Shown here piece by piece: positions 1 to 12,488 of a stretch of DNA of 64,000 nucleotides. The stretch lies in the NCBI GenBank assembly GCA_032622095.1, contig CP136068.1, forward strand, positions 127,045,989 through 127,109,988, given 5' to 3'. Each line of letters begins with the position of its first letter. Within the stretch, counting starts at the first letter, position 1. Below the pieces are notes generated by a model, which ran no database searches, was not told the origin of the DNA, and saw only the letters and a list, made by a program, of their open reading frames with translations. The translations under genes and the position numbers were made by a program. The stretch comes from Siphonodentalium dalli (Eukaryota; Mollusca; Scaphopoda; Gadilida; Siphonodentaliidae).

Positions 1-239
1 GACAACAAAGGCCTCACGTGCCTTTAATGACTCACTATCTTCTAATTTGCATTTTATTTCATTTTAAACCAAGAGAAAATCGAAAAGAATTTTGTATTCA
101 TTGCATCACATTTAGGACAATACTTACAAGCATGTATGTAGTTATTGAACTCACTATACACAGTGTGTGTAGTTGAAAGTGTCCATATCCGGAATCCCTC
201 AGCGATATAGTCACTGGTGCAATATATATTGTTTTGAGA

Positions 240-680
240 AAATTTATTTTCTATGTGTACTACAAACTTTTCTTAATTTTAGAAATTGCAAGAAACCACA
301 TTTTCTTATATTTCTACAAATTCGATAATATTGTTCTTACTTTTGTCTAAAAGGTAAGAAAGTGACTTTCTTAAAGTGACTTTCTTAGCATATTAGAAAT
401 AAGTTCTAGGTTTAAGAAGTATATTTTCTAGATATAAGAACAAGATTTTTTTGTATACTCCCAAATTTTCTAGTCTACAAAACTTTTTCTTGACATTTGA
501 GAAAATATTTCTTACATTTTTCTAGATATTGAGAAAAAGACTTTCTAGAATTTAAGAAATTAATTCTTACTATTAAGAAAATATGAGAAAAATATTTAAA
601 CAGTTCTTAGAAAACTTTAAGCAAAATATTCTCATAATTAGAATTTAAATAGATAATTTTTCTTGTTTAAGTTGTTTTTT
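240..680. repeat. AT-rich stretch dense in TTCTTA/TAAGAA motifs
   Basis: This stretch consists largely of short variants of TTCTTA, TTTCTTA and TAAGAA on both strands, separated by A/T runs. It looks like a degenerate short-motif repeat rather than coding DNA. No open frame of note and no terminal repeats were seen. Confidence 0.5.
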
Positions 681-1954
681 TCTCTCAAAATAAAATCATT
701 TTTGGCTATCCTCTGCGAACATTTCTGTGATCTTGCTAGAATCAGATGAGCTATCGCGCCTCTTCTATAACTCATTTTTGTAATATAGTTCATGAATGTT
801 GATGCTTATAAATTATCTGACAATATAGTCCAAGTTTCCTTAATCGACTCGAACCTGCTATCGATTGTTCTAGATGCCAGAAAAGACCGATATCACAAGC
901 TGGTTCAAGTCGAAGGAAATTTGGACTAACAGCAATGCATCGAGACAAGAATCGTGTACGATTGTGTAGCAATTTAGGATAGATGGTTCCTCATACCTGA
1001 CAATCCGGTCCTGCCACAATGCTATGATTTTGGTGGAACCCAACGATTGAGCTATATGTTTGTGGGACCTGCTTATTTCACCATGATGTTGGTGATCCTG
1101 CCGATTTAGCTACTCTGTTGATGGGGTAAATTGATGCTATGAAGAGAATGTACAGTTTTTTTTGTCTTTGTCAAATTGTCATTTTCGAGGGTTTTGTCGA
1201 ACGAAGTGAATAATTCAAGACACTGCAATTGTTTGTATAGATAATTTCTATGTAGTTGCATAGCTGAATTCGATCCCAATAACGATCACTCTTCGTGTCA
1301 CAAACAAACAACGATACGAAAACCATCACTGTTAATGTTTCAATAGATATATCTTCTTGTTCATTTCATACAGAACATAATGGCTTATCGAATCTGCGGG
1401 ATTAGCCATGCAATGACCGCGGAAGTGACACAACTTTAGAAATATAACGGTATTTCTTCTTAACGACAAAGCATATCTTCAACAATATCAGCAACGCCCA
1501 TGCACCGACAACATAAGGGACGAGGCCAGATAACCAAGGTTGTTCATCCTTTATTTCCGTTTAAATTATAATATCGTGCTTAAGCCTTTTGTGACCACCT
1601 TGTTAATATATTCTGGCATGGTGATAATAAAGAGCGTTTGTCTAACCATTGATTGGTCCCAGGACTATACACGTTGCCATCGTTCTGCTTTGAGCGTCGT
1701 TATTATATACCGGTATGGGAGGCCACGTTACAGAGCGTATCATCGTGGTTTTTCACGTACAGTATGAGACAGGGACGAGTCTATAGATGCGAACATTTGT
1801 AAACAGCTGGAAACTTGCTATTGGCAAGGTCTTTGCAGAGTATATAAAGCATGCATGTCGATATTTCATTTATTTATCTACCTATCTTATCCTTAATTTA
1901 GAATTACGTAGATTTGGGTGTTCCAATAAGACATGTCTTTTTCAAACAAAACGT
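681..1954. other. No gene recognised
   Basis: Only short open frames occur, and none has recognisable protein character. Part of 800-950 weakly resembles 7410-7580 around a block reading like GAGCTGGTT..GTCGAAGGAAA, which suggests an old dispersed repeat. Confidence 0.4.
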
Positions 1955-2090
1955 GCGCTGTCACGTGCTTTTATCTAGGTTAGAACAGATCGGCCGAGAA
2001 AACGGTGTGTATACAGCATTGCAGCGATACAGACCTATTTATGCATCCCACTGTCTGTGTATGTTGCTGATTATATGGAATCTTTTTTGT
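1955..2090. repeat. Dispersed repeat family R1, copy 1
   Basis: A roughly 130-bp segment built around a block like GAACAGATCGGCCGAGAAAA, then a block like CAGACCTATTTATGC and a TGTGTATGTTG motif. The same order recurs at 3290-3420 and 4370-4510. It looks like a diverged transposon relic of unknown class. Confidence 0.5.
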
Positions 2091-3033
2091 AGTTTCAAGA
2101 TACTCAAAATGGGCTTCAAATGCGCAGTATTATTGCCAACTTATTTTTCTTGCAGGGTATATATCAATTTATAATATTATTATCAAAATAAATATAATAA
2201 AATACGAAGCTGTTACCAGAAAGTGATGGATCGTTTCTGCTGAACTGCACTGACCATGCGTTTCTGCTGAACTGCACAGACGTTTGATAGCAAAATAAAA
2301 TTATAAGCATTACCAAAGTGCACGCTTGGATAACACCCTCATAAACAGTTTCATATCTGGGTGTTGACCGAATTAGAGTTCCAATTAACAAAACTCTGTT
2401 TAAAACAATATGTCAAGATAGTTGCTTCTTGGAAACCAGTGAAAGTGTCATGCAATCATGACGCTCATCATGACGTCACAACCTACTTCGGTGCGCAAAA
2501 CTCCAGACATTACAGCGTCGATTGCCAGACAGCTGAGACTCGTATTACACGGGCTTGCTAAACGATCCATGTGTGTATAGTGTGCGCTTGGTGAGAAAGC
2601 ATGTGAAAAGTTTTTTTATATCGGACGTGCCAAACTAAAGTGATGATAATTATAAAATATTAACACACTATACGTTACGGACATGACATGTGTTCACAAA
2701 GGGCGCATACGTTCCAATTGGTCGAAATGTTCATCGCTAAACATGCAGCGGCCATTGCATTCATACACCAATAACCACACACCCATTGCCAAAAAAGTGA
2801 CGAACGCCTTGACGATTGACACGTTATTATGTTGAAGCGCTGCCAGCTCGCAGAAAATACACTAAACTGCTAGTTTCTCGGTTCTCTTATACGACATTTA
2901 AATTGTTTTCGGTTGGCATGCATCTTTTATGTATTATTTGTTCTAATTTCTATTGAAAGAGGTCTGAATAGTGTATGAAATAACATGCAGAATAATAATC
3001 TGACCAAAATTGTCGATCTTCGTTACATGGCTC

Positions 3034-3125
3034 AAATACGCAAATACCGAGTATGTTTCTGATCACATTTAGTCCATGCAAGTACGCAAATACCGAGTAC
3101 GTTTTTAATCACATTTAGTCCATCA
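3034..3125. repeat. 46-bp tandem duplication, two copies
   Basis: Two adjacent near-identical units of about 46 bp share ACGCAAATACCGAGTA and ATCACATTTAGTCCAT. It is a simple local duplication with no coding significance seen. Confidence 0.75.
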
Positions 3126-3289
3126 CCTCCTACGATAGGGCCAGCTATACTTGCCAATATACACCATAATAGGGCGTAATACTATTCGTACAATATCAAT
3201 AGAAACGGCCTATAATCCAATGACTTTCAAAGTTTCATTGTTACGGTCTTGTAATTTATACTTATACAGGGACCGGGGTTTGTCTGCCG

Positions 3290-3420
3290 ATGATGCCGTC
3301 TATACACAACCATGCACTATCGTGTTGATTGATCTAGGTCAGAACAAATCGACCGAGAATAACAGCCATAGAGACCTACATCATTGCATGTGTATGTTGA
3401 ATACCATATGAAATCGACCC
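3290..3420. repeat. Dispersed repeat family R1, copy 2
   Basis: It shares with the copies near 2.0 and 4.4 kb a GAACAAATCGACCGAGAA block, a GAGACCTAC block and TGTGTATGTTGA, in the same order and orientation. Confidence 0.5.
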
Positions 3421-3930
3421 CTATAAAAATCACTCTCAATGTCGTGTTGCAGCATCCGAGGCAATATTTGTAAAAAGATAGGTTTAAATATCTAATGTTC
3501 TTGAATATTTTATACCGATCAACCCTTCTCGAAACGTCCGGGAAAGTGACAATTTACTACAACAACGGTACTTATTCTCAACAGCGTCGCTTTGCACCCG
3601 ATCCGCATATCATTATCAGATATACATACGTCATTTTTATCATCTACACGTACTTAGTTGTCTACCGTATATGTCCATCGAGCCCACCATTACGTTATAT
3701 AAAACAGAATACTGTACTGACGGACACAATATTATTATATTGACGAAATAACGGACATATTCAGTAATTAAAAAAATAAATATATTTATTATATACTTGC
3801 CCATGAATTATAAGGTTTTAGCAGTGAGATATAAGTGATATCCCACTAGTGAGTGATATCAGCTTGAAATTTCTGATGTATTGACATTCGTTGGGGGCCA
3901 TAGGCAAGTAACTAAAGTATATAATAAACA

Positions 3931-4088
3931 GAATATCCACACTTTTTCAGTGGATATGGGTTAAATCTCATTCGTGATGACAAAACATTTGAATTTCCAC
4001 TCGTGGCTAAAGCCACTCGTGGAAATTCAATGTTTTGTCATCACTCATGAGATATAACCCATATCCACTGAAAAATTGTGGATATCCT
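3931..4088. repeat. Foldback hairpin, arms about 78 bp
   Basis: The two arms (3931-4008 and 4011-4088) are nearly perfect reverse complements around a 2-base loop near 4009-4010. The outer ends read GAATATCCAC and GTGGATATCCTC. Size and shape fit a small foldback MITE. No clear target-site duplication was identified. Confidence 0.8.
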
Positions 4089-4369
4089 CTATATATATAT
4101 AAATTCTTTTAAAGAGCGTTTTTAGAGAAGACATTTTTATTGACTAAATAACTGAGATATAACTGCACATTTAAAATTAAAAAAATATTAAAGAGCGATT
4201 TTTAAAGAGCGTTTTGTTTTTCTTTCGAAGAAATTATTTTAAAGGAATATATCTGATAATGCTATGCGAATCGGGGGCAATATCCTATTTAAATCAACAG
4301 GGCCAACCAAAAAAAGGAAAGGATAACATCTTGATGGAACATTTGACCATGATTGATAGCCAGATAAAG

Positions 4370-4510
4370 GGGTGTATAAACAACCGTGCACTACGTGTTG
4401 TCAGGTTCAAGTTCACAACAGATCGACCGAGAAATCGGTTCGTAAAAGTAGCGATAAAGACCTATTTCTTCGGATTACGGTCTGTATATGTTGTATATCA
4501 TCGGAAAATG
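4370..4510. repeat. Dispersed repeat family R1, copy 3
   Basis: It contains CAACAGATCGACCGAGAAAT, then AAAGACCTATTTC and TCTGTATATGTTG, in the same order as the other R1 copies. It lies inside a 166-codon open frame (4214-4714), which is therefore probably repeat-derived and not a gene. Confidence 0.5.
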
Positions 4511-4519
4511 TATACTGTT

Positions 4520-6500
4520 TGGATACGTAAATGTAATAGGATTACGGCGAGAAGTTCTACGGAGACTGCAATTATGTCATCGATGAGATTATCCTCTGAA
4601 AGATCAGTAACATTAACTCTGCTGCCGTGTCATCCATCATCATTGATTGCCGCCCATGACAACAAATTGTCAGTCTTTACAACGTTATTAGGTCCGCGTG
4701 ATGTTGTAGAATGAACGTACGCATTAACGGGGTCATGTTTCTGACCGACTGTATTACTGAACATTTGCCATTGAGTTCATACATCTATAGCTACAGAACA
4801 TATGTTGATCATGCCATGAATCTCTACTATATGTACGCCTGTGTATGTGCATCATTATATGATTCATACATGTATTCCTCCTGTTCAAAACCTGCGAACT
4901 TTTTGAAAATCTGACTGCATGGGAACCTTATAGCAATACAAATTTAGTAATATATTTCGTAGTTATTATAAATGCCTGTTCGTTAATAATGTATTCACAA
5001 CAAGTGAAGACCGCTGCGCGAGATTTGAGCCGATTTCGTGATACAGTAAACATGAATTAACCACCAGAGGAAAATATTATGATCGTAAGCGGCGAAATCG
5101 GCCCACAAAGATATATTTTACCAAACTCCATGCAGGGTTTACCTCCCTTGATGAATCGGTAAGACCGCTGCTACAGGCGACATTTCACCCACATTTGGTG
5201 GACTTTCGCGATATTAAAATATATACTAAGCGAACAGAGAAACATGCTGCCCCTGTTAAGCACACCAAATATCGAACAATGTTTTTTCAATTTTGGACCT
5301 TAAGTTTGAAAAGTCCCACTAAAACCGAAGAACTATATTTCGAAACGGTGTGATTCGGTTCTCCGATTATTTTATCAACACAAAAGTATAAACACAAGAG
5401 TTCTAATTTGCTGCAAATTTGACGAGTAGCTTGCGAAAATCGTCAACAAAACTGCCTCTCTGATTTTCCATTCTGTCATTATGTTTCAGTGTGGGAATTG
5501 TTCTCAAAGCACATAGAAAAGTTGACTTTGGAGCGATCGGGTTTTTTGCTGGAAAATCCCATGCTGAATATAGAAACACAGACTAGTTCCCAGTCGGTGA
5601 CAAAGTCAGAAAGGAAGTATGACTGGTGCGCTCTGGTAGAGATTGATATTATACATGCGTTATTATTTCTTGTTTGCTGATATTATAAGGATCCCAGTCA
5701 GAACTTTAAAGGGGTACTGTACGCCATTTTCAATAAATTCCGATGATAACAACGATCTAATATCGATAATATATAGAAAACTAAGTAATTTGATGCGAAG
5801 ATGTATTCTGAAAACGTTCAGGTTAATATGTTATCTTAAAATCAAAGTTAATAATTTGATATAAATTTAATTTATGGCTGGAGTCATAAATTAAATTACG
5901 AATTTCCATGTACAAGACGTAATCAAAATAGTTCATGGATAGTGGATTGGGCAAAGCGTGGCACACATGATCGTATAAAAAAATATGTATATACGGGCGT
6001 AAACTCAAGCCACTCAAGTGACTATACAATGACTTAATTAGCATAATTATGAGACTAGTATGCATATGATGTAACATTTATTTGACACATTTGCTTGGAA
6101 ACTGTTCAAAAATTACTCGACAACGACAATTGGTATTTTCGCATTCAGGCTAATCTGCCATCCGTAACATTACTTCGTACTCAACAGACTTTCAAAGATC
6201 TGGTTACCTTATTCTACAACTCAATGACTAAAGAAACCAACAACAACATTTTGGTTACAGTATCCTTTTAAAAAGTTCCCATGTTTTGAACTGGTTGCAT
6301 GTGATATGAACGGTTGTAGCAGGAGTAGAGATACATGATGATCTAGGATATAATGAACTAATTGATAGCATCGACGAATTATTTGGTTTATTATCATCAA
6401 TGCAATGGTATAGCATCCTGCTGCAGGGCTGTTCATGCACAATGCACAGAGAAACATTGCGTATTCTCACCAATGCATTGGTATAAATGTGTGTTAATCT
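4520..6500. other. No gene recognised; one R2 dispersed-repeat copy
   Basis: About 4880-5060 resembles 14310-14470 and 26570-26720. Shared motifs are TTCAAAACCTG..AAC, a TTAGTTATTA-type block and GTGAAGACC/GTGAAGGTC (family R2). An AAAGGGGTACTGTACGCC block at 5708 resembles a TTAAAGGGGTA-type MITE end without its partner. The rest is AT-rich DNA without coding character. Confidence 0.4.
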
Positions 6501-6740
6501 TTTCTATACTAAATACTCATTGGCGAGTAGTTCCTCCAGGAAATGTTCAGATTATAAGTTCAACAAACGACCATAGGCCGTATCTTTTTGTCTATCTGCA
6601 TGTCGTCTGTTCATTTTATCTGAACACCCCTTCAAATGAATGATAGACCGTCCCAATATATACTTTATTACTGGGTAAAGCAAATAATAGAGGGCTAAAG
6701 TCACTGTCTGGACGCCCTGCACACGAATGAATGGGAGAGT
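6501..6740. repeat. Dispersed repeat family R3, copy 1
   Basis: It begins TTTCTATACTAAATACTCATTG and includes CTGCATGTCGTCTG and a block like AATGAATGATAGACC. Similar order appears at 9730-9960 and 16565-16765, so it is a diverged interspersed repeat of unknown class. Confidence 0.5.
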
Positions 6741-7734
6741 AACTATACCCATTACTCGATCAGTATGCCGTTCTCAAAGAATAATGTCTCTGATCCCAAA
6801 ATTTCTGTGTTTGTTGACAAAATGACCCATCCTCATGCTCGGACGACATCTTATTAACATGAATTTATGACGCTCTCTGCGCATAAAAGCTATTTCCGAT
6901 TCAAACTAAGTTTAAGTTGAACGATTGTGCAAATCAAGGTAGTGTTCGCTAAGCTATAATAATGGTATTTTGTGAACTAATTTGTTTAGCAATGTTGATG
7001 TATATTTCGCAGTAAGTATGTCATAAAACAATCAATGATAAGATGGTTTGGGATGATATATCACTATTGGTTGCCATGTATCAACTCACGTATCAAATGC
7101 TATATACATCGGAAAGAGTAATATCTTATGGTCATAACTGGTGTAGCAAATTCTATCTTACATGCTTGTTAAATTGTGCATAGAATATACCCCGTAATAA
7201 CGAGTAACATCGGTTTGTTTACATTTAATTCACTTTGCGGGGTCAAATGAGTTCGTATTTATGTAAGTGTTGTTTCAAATATATTTTCACATTAATTAAT
7301 ACTTTCAGTTGCCAAATCTTGTGGAGTTCAGATCAAATATAATATTTTCTGTGGAATTACCCGGTTTACTCTCACAATTGTGACATTTTATTATACTTAT
7401 TTGGGAATTTTAGGTGAGCTGGTCAACAACGCAAAACCCCGATATAGAAAGACATATACACGGAACTATGACTTATATGAACAGCATCATTCCAACCGAT
7501 TTCACGAGCTGGTTTTCGTCGAAGGAAACTTTGACTACGCACATGGGCTCGACAGTTGAAACCTTTCGCAAAATCACGAATACGATTATGGATATATAAA
7601 ATATCCTGCCAGTATACGGCCAAAATTCGATCTTTGCGCATGGGGGTAATTATGTGAGATGAAATATACCCCACTCAGTTTAGTTATGTGAAGATGTGTC
7701 AAGGATGTTCCACTGGTCCTGCTTGGGGACGCTC

Positions 7735-7930
7735 TAACATTATCCGTATATAACACGCGGATAAGAAAATGGGATCTGAAAGAGACATACATTACTTTTT
7801 CCATCAAATGTATGTGTAACTGAATATAGTGGGGCATAAATTAACCATCGTAGGAAAATTGTGATGGTGTCCTCCTTACTATAGGACAATATATCTTATC
7901 CGTAATCGTAATAGTGATTTTGCAAATGAG
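7735..7930. repeat. Dispersed repeat family R4, copy 1
   Basis: It matches 18540-18745 in the same orientation. Shared blocks include TATATAACAC.CGGATA, ATCTGAAAGAGACA, AGTGGGGCATA, GGACAATATAT and ATCCGTAATCGTA. No terminal repeats were recognised. Confidence 0.6.
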
Positions 7931-8264
7931 AGACGAATGAGTGACGTTATGCAGATAAAGCCTGTCGAATTTGTCTGTCCATACACAAATATTTATCACA
8001 GTATTTCTCGTCAACCATCGGCCGGCCGTAGCCCCAGTGAATGTATCTTTATTCCCTATCGTAGTCGTTCGCGAAAGGAGGGTTACCAAAACTGATCACA
8101 AAGAAAAGTATCTCAACAATTCCATTTCTAAATGGATTATTCCATCAGTAAATGGTCAGTTATAAACGTATTCATAGATTTTTTTAAAGTTATTTTTAAA
8201 GAGTGTTTCCCCCCCGAATAAGTTATTTTAAAGGTACTCAATACGATTCGATGGTCCCCATACA

Positions 8265-8670
8265 ATCAGATTCCAACAACAACATTTTTAGAAATGCCGA
8301 TTCAGTTATCAGATTTGATTAATTGCCCAAACATAATGCTAACCACTGTCAACTATAGTATAAAATTGCCCGAAACGTGTTATTTATCAAAATGTTGTTC
8401 GACGAAATTTGGCATTATTATTAACACAAAGCCTCTTAATTTAGAGTTATCCATCTTCATCCACAATTTGGTCCGAGACCGTCGGCTCGTCGACTTTTTA
8501 CTGGGCCACTATTAAGTATCGATGGTGAACAATAATATATTTCAAAAATAGATATCTAATAACTCTGAACTTTGATAGGTGGGTTCCTCGACTCGAATAA
8601 AATGATTTTTACACCGAATCCAAAAATAGTAATTGAGGGGCGCTTAATCGGATTATGCATCTTTAAAGAG
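8265..8670 (+). repeat. Dispersed repeat family R5, copy 1
   Basis: It matches 26840-27235 in inverted orientation over about 400 bp. The first 40 codons of a short frame starting near 8294 (MPIQLSDLINCP...) are well conserved in the other copy (MPLQLSESINCP...), after which the frames diverge. It is probably a transposon relic; whether the frame was ever coding is unknown. Confidence 0.6.
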
Positions 8671-9047
8671 CGATTTTTAAAAAGAGTGTCAGCCACCCAA
8701 TAGGTGAACTTGACTTATGTAATACCGAAGTTACTCACTTGTGGTGTTGTAAAATGCACCAATCAACTCCTTTATTTAGTCGGAAGTGCGTTATATATAG
8801 AGTTATCTTTTTAAAGACGTTTTATTTACTTGTTCGGGTGCGTGAAACTGGTAAGTTAGTACTCAGGCGCAATGCCAATCGGGGGAATGTAGCATTCTGC
8901 TAGCATCGCCTACAATCTGAAAAAAATCTACCCTTCCACTCCATTGATAACATCATCTGAACTAGGCTCAATTGTAAATATTTACTTATAGATTCGGGAC
9001 GCAACAATCGGCGATAAACTAACGCAAATGATTTCACCATCAAGAGT

Positions 9048-9480
9048 CAATGCATTATATGTCGCCTCGCATATATAAGAGAATGCTAGGGCCTAACATG
9101 TTTTTACCCTGTGCCAATGCATTCTCTTATATATGCGAGTCGGCCATAGGTCGCCTCGCATATATAAGAGAATGCATTGGCCTAACATTTTTTTACAATT
9201 TTAATAATTTTTTCGTGTATTCTTTAACAATTTTATAATTTCACCCATACAGAGCCCCAGACAAACATGAGCAGACGACACTCTTCTATATGCTTCTATA
9301 TATGTGTGGGGCTCCCTGCAGGGTAATGGATGTTTTTTATTTTATGTCCTAAAAATTGTAAGAAACATTTATTTAAAAAACATGATAAAAATTGTTAGGC
9401 CAATGCATTCTCTTATATATGCGAGGCTACCTATGATCGACTCGCATATATAAGAGAATGCATTGGCACAGGGTAAAAAA
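9048..9480 (+). mobile_element. TA-hairpin MITE, copy 1 (outer TIR lost)
   Basis: Member of the family whose intact copies begin TGTGACCCGCCATATCAAAT. This copy lacks that outer terminal repeat but keeps both inner hairpins, each pairing AATGCATTCTCTTATATATG with its reverse complement. It also keeps the CAGAGCCCCAGACAAACATG centre. An extra half-hairpin lies at 9048-9099. Confidence 0.8.
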
Positions 9481-9729
9481 ATTATGCATTGAATTAATAT
9501 AAGAATGACAACGTGTGTTATCAATTTGGATTAATATTCGTAAATATAACTACTTTGAGCACGATTATTCTGCATCCATATTCGATCAACATACCGGAGT
9601 GTTTCACATCACTTTAATAGATTGTCCATGATAGCGTATAACATACATGTAGTGAGGATAGGGTGCAATAAATGAACATTTCCAAGGGATAACTGCTCCT
9701 CTATGAATATTTTGTAAAGAAAGTGTTAA

Positions 9730-9960
9730 CAATTTCTGTACTAAATACTCATTGACGAGTAATTCCCTTGAACTTATTATCTAAACATTTCCCACCAGTG
9801 AATATTAATTCTTCTGCACTTGTATTATCATTTCGTCTGGCTATCGTCGGATCATATATCCTTAACATCTCTCCAAATGAACAATGGACAATTCCAATGT
9901 ATGCTTTTATAACTGATTGGAAGAATCCATTTAGAATAGAAATAATGAAAAGTTATATAC
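9730..9960. repeat. Dispersed repeat family R3, copy 2
   Basis: It starts TTTCTGTACTAAATACTCATTG, as in the copy at 6501, and shares the downstream CTCCAAATGAACAATGGACA block. No function seen. Confidence 0.5.
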
Positions 9961-10111
9961 TATTTATTTTTCTGGTAGTGGTAGGGGTGTGGGGGGGGCG
10001 TATGCTTTCGAAGGCTCCTGGTGAGCATACGACTGGGATTTCATCATATCCGACAACTAGGTACCTCCGATGTCAACATCCTTTGACATGCATGGTGATA
10101 TACATATCTGT

Positions 10112-10608
10112 TCACGGTGAGGAATCACGTGGTTTCGAGGTTGGTGAGTACCAAACACTCAAAATGTGCAAACGCACAAAAACATAATATATGAGGAATT
10201 GACACAAAACATAGCATTTTGACTGTTACGAGCATATGCTAGTTTATTTTTAAAACAAGTTGATACCTTATCTGTTCGGAAATACTCAGTAGTTTTCTAT
10301 AACATTCTGACCAAAGTTTCCAGTCGGAGGTTCGCGGAATACACAAAACCATACTACCAGGAGAATCCTTCGACTGACAACTTTGGTCAGAATGTTAGTG
10401 CAAACAACTGTGAGTTTGGAGACAAATGAGGTATCAGCTTGTTTGAAAAAAGTATAGCATATGCTCGTAGCTGCCAACATGCCATGTAATATATAATGAT
10501 CCTAGTTTATTACCCTTGTCTTCGTTTCTCGTCGCATTTGTGATCGCTTCGACCAATTTGAATGCGTGGTACTCATCAACTCCTAACCACGTGATTCCCC
10601 ACCGTGAT
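10112..10608. repeat. Foldback element, about 500 bp
   Basis: The outer arms share CACGGTGAGGAATCACGTGG on the left and its near reverse complement on the right. The inner arms share ACGAGCATATGCTA, AACAAGTTGATACC and ACATTCTGACCAAAGTT with matching inverted blocks at 10380-10480. It behaves as one long imperfect inverted repeat, so probably a non-autonomous foldback transposon. Confidence 0.7.
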
Positions 10609-10669
10609 GTTGGGTTGTACTCACTGATGCATTATTTCCTTTCTTGCCTTCTTGAAGTCAACATTCATA

Positions 10670-11099
10670 TTTGACCCGCCATATCAAATTCAGTCGTAAG
10701 TCGGGATTTTTTGTACCCTGTGCCAATGCATTCTCTTATATATGCGAGTCGACCATATGTCGCCTCGCATATATAAGAGAATGCATTGGCCTAACAATTT
10801 TTTACAATTTTAATAATTTGTTCTTGTATTCTTTAACAATTTTATAATTTCACCCATACAGAGCCCCAGACAAACATGAGCAGACGACACTCTTCTATAT
10901 GCTTCTATATATGTGTGGGGCTCCATGCAGGGTAATGGATGTTTTTTATTTTATGTCCTAAAAATTGTAAGAAACATTTATTTTAAAAAAATGATAAAAA
11001 ATTGTTAGGCCAATGCATTCTCTTTTATATGCGAGTCGACCATTGGCACAGGGTTAAAAAAATCCCGACTTACGACTGGATTTGATATGGCGGGTCACA
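10670..11099 (+). mobile_element. TA-hairpin MITE, copy 2
   Basis: Both ends carry the outer terminal inverted repeat (TTTGACCCGCC... and ...GGCGGGTCACA). The element is flanked by TA on both sides, as expected of Tc1/mariner-type insertion. The left hairpin is complete; the right hairpin has lost most of one arm. There is no coding capacity. Confidence 0.85.
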
Positions 11100-11460
11100 T
11101 ATTTGTTTTAATTCTAACGCAGCTACATTAATACTATCATACGCTTGAATGTGTAAAGCATGTACATTATAGTGTTCTGTCTATTCATTCTTCCCACCTA
11201 TAGTAGTTTTGCCTATGATGGACAGCAAACATGTTCAGTTATTCGTTTGCTAGACGAACAGTCATGATTCTCAGTACACCATGCATGATTAGTATATAAC
11301 CACATACATTTATACTCTGGCTTTTTCGGCTCATAGTTGTCTATGAATGACTATGACTTCGGCTTGTTTAACTTAGAAAATAACAGAGTTTGTTGTCCAT
11401 ACATATTTTTTTTATAAACATTTTAGTGATTTATACCATGTTTTTTCCGGATTGATAAAA

Positions 11461-11920
11461 TGTGACCCGCCATATCAAATCCAGTCGGAAGTCGGGATTT
11501 TTTTTACCCTGTGCCAATGCATTCTCTTATATATGCGAGTCGACCATAGGTCGCCTCGCATTATACAAGAGAATGCATTGGCCTAACAATTTTTTACAAT
11601 TTGAATAATTTTTTCTTGTATTCTTTAACAATTTTATAATTTCACCCATACAGAGCCCCAGACAAACATGAGCAGACGACACTCTTCTATATGCTTCTAT
11701 ATATGTGTGGGGCTCCATGCAGGGTAATGGATGTTTTTTATTTTATGTCCTAAAAATTGTCTGAAACATTTATTTTAAAAAAATGATAAAAAATTGTTAG
11801 GCCAATGCATTCTCTTATATATGCGAGGCGACCTATGGTCGACTCGCATATATAAGAGAATGCATTGGCACAGGGTAAAAAAATCCCGACTTCCGACTGG
11901 ACTTGATATGGCGGGTCACA
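11461..11920 (+). mobile_element. TA-hairpin MITE, copy 3
   Basis: It starts TGTGACCCGCCATATCAAAT and ends with the reverse complement. Both inner hairpins and the GAGCCCC...GGGGCTC centre are present. The flanking dinucleotide is AA on both sides instead of TA, either a mutated or an atypical target. Confidence 0.85.
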
Positions 11921-12488
11921 AATACTCGTCTTATATTTTAAAAATGTGCTGCACTCGCCGTGTGATATTCGGAGATGGTCAGAAGTTATCTAACAAAAGT
12001 GCTATGACGATAAGAGTCTAATGAAAGGACGTCCTCTTTTTGTGAATTTCAAGGAAGTTGAATCGTGTCAATTTGAATCGTGACTCAATCAAAAATAAGC
12101 AAGAAAACCAAACATAATTCAACTTCTCGAAGGCCAGCAAAAAACGCTGTTGAATGACCAATAACAAAATATTGAAAATGTCGAATAAACACGTGTTTCA
12201 CGTGCTCTATTAGCCTTCCCTGAATTATTATTTCCCTATACTATCTTATATATAATAATTAAATTTTTACTTTTATTCTATTCACGTTCGTGTACCATTC
12301 TATCGACATGACATATTGGCAATGTTCGGTATTTTTGTGTTCTTGTTGATCATTAATGTGTTTAATGCGTTGCCCTTTTCCAACTACCTTTCTACCAGAA
12401 TAACGTCAATTGTGCGGATATGTACATATACATGTATTTTGTCGATATTCAAAGGGAATTTAGCAACGTTAGCCTATTTAACCCTTTC
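11921..12488. other. No gene recognised (intron side of the transporter exon)
   Basis: On the minus strand this lies downstream of the SLC1 exon donor and is therefore probably intronic. No further transporter exon, promoter or RNA gene was recognised. Confidence 0.35.

Noticed and set aside
4214-4714. A 166-codon plus-strand open frame
   Set aside because: It overlaps a dispersed repeat (R1), shows no domain, signal or compositional feature of a protein, and is of a length reachable by chance in AT-rich DNA.
9050-9480. Evenly spaced palindromic repeats considered as a CRISPR-like array
   Set aside because: The repeats are inverted pairs forming MITE hairpins, not direct repeats with unique spacers, and the genome is eukaryotic.
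1-12488. Search for later exons of the SLC1 transporter on the minus strand
   Set aside because: No segment encoding the conserved later transporter motifs was recognised; the introns may extend beyond the window or the exons may have escaped reading by eye.
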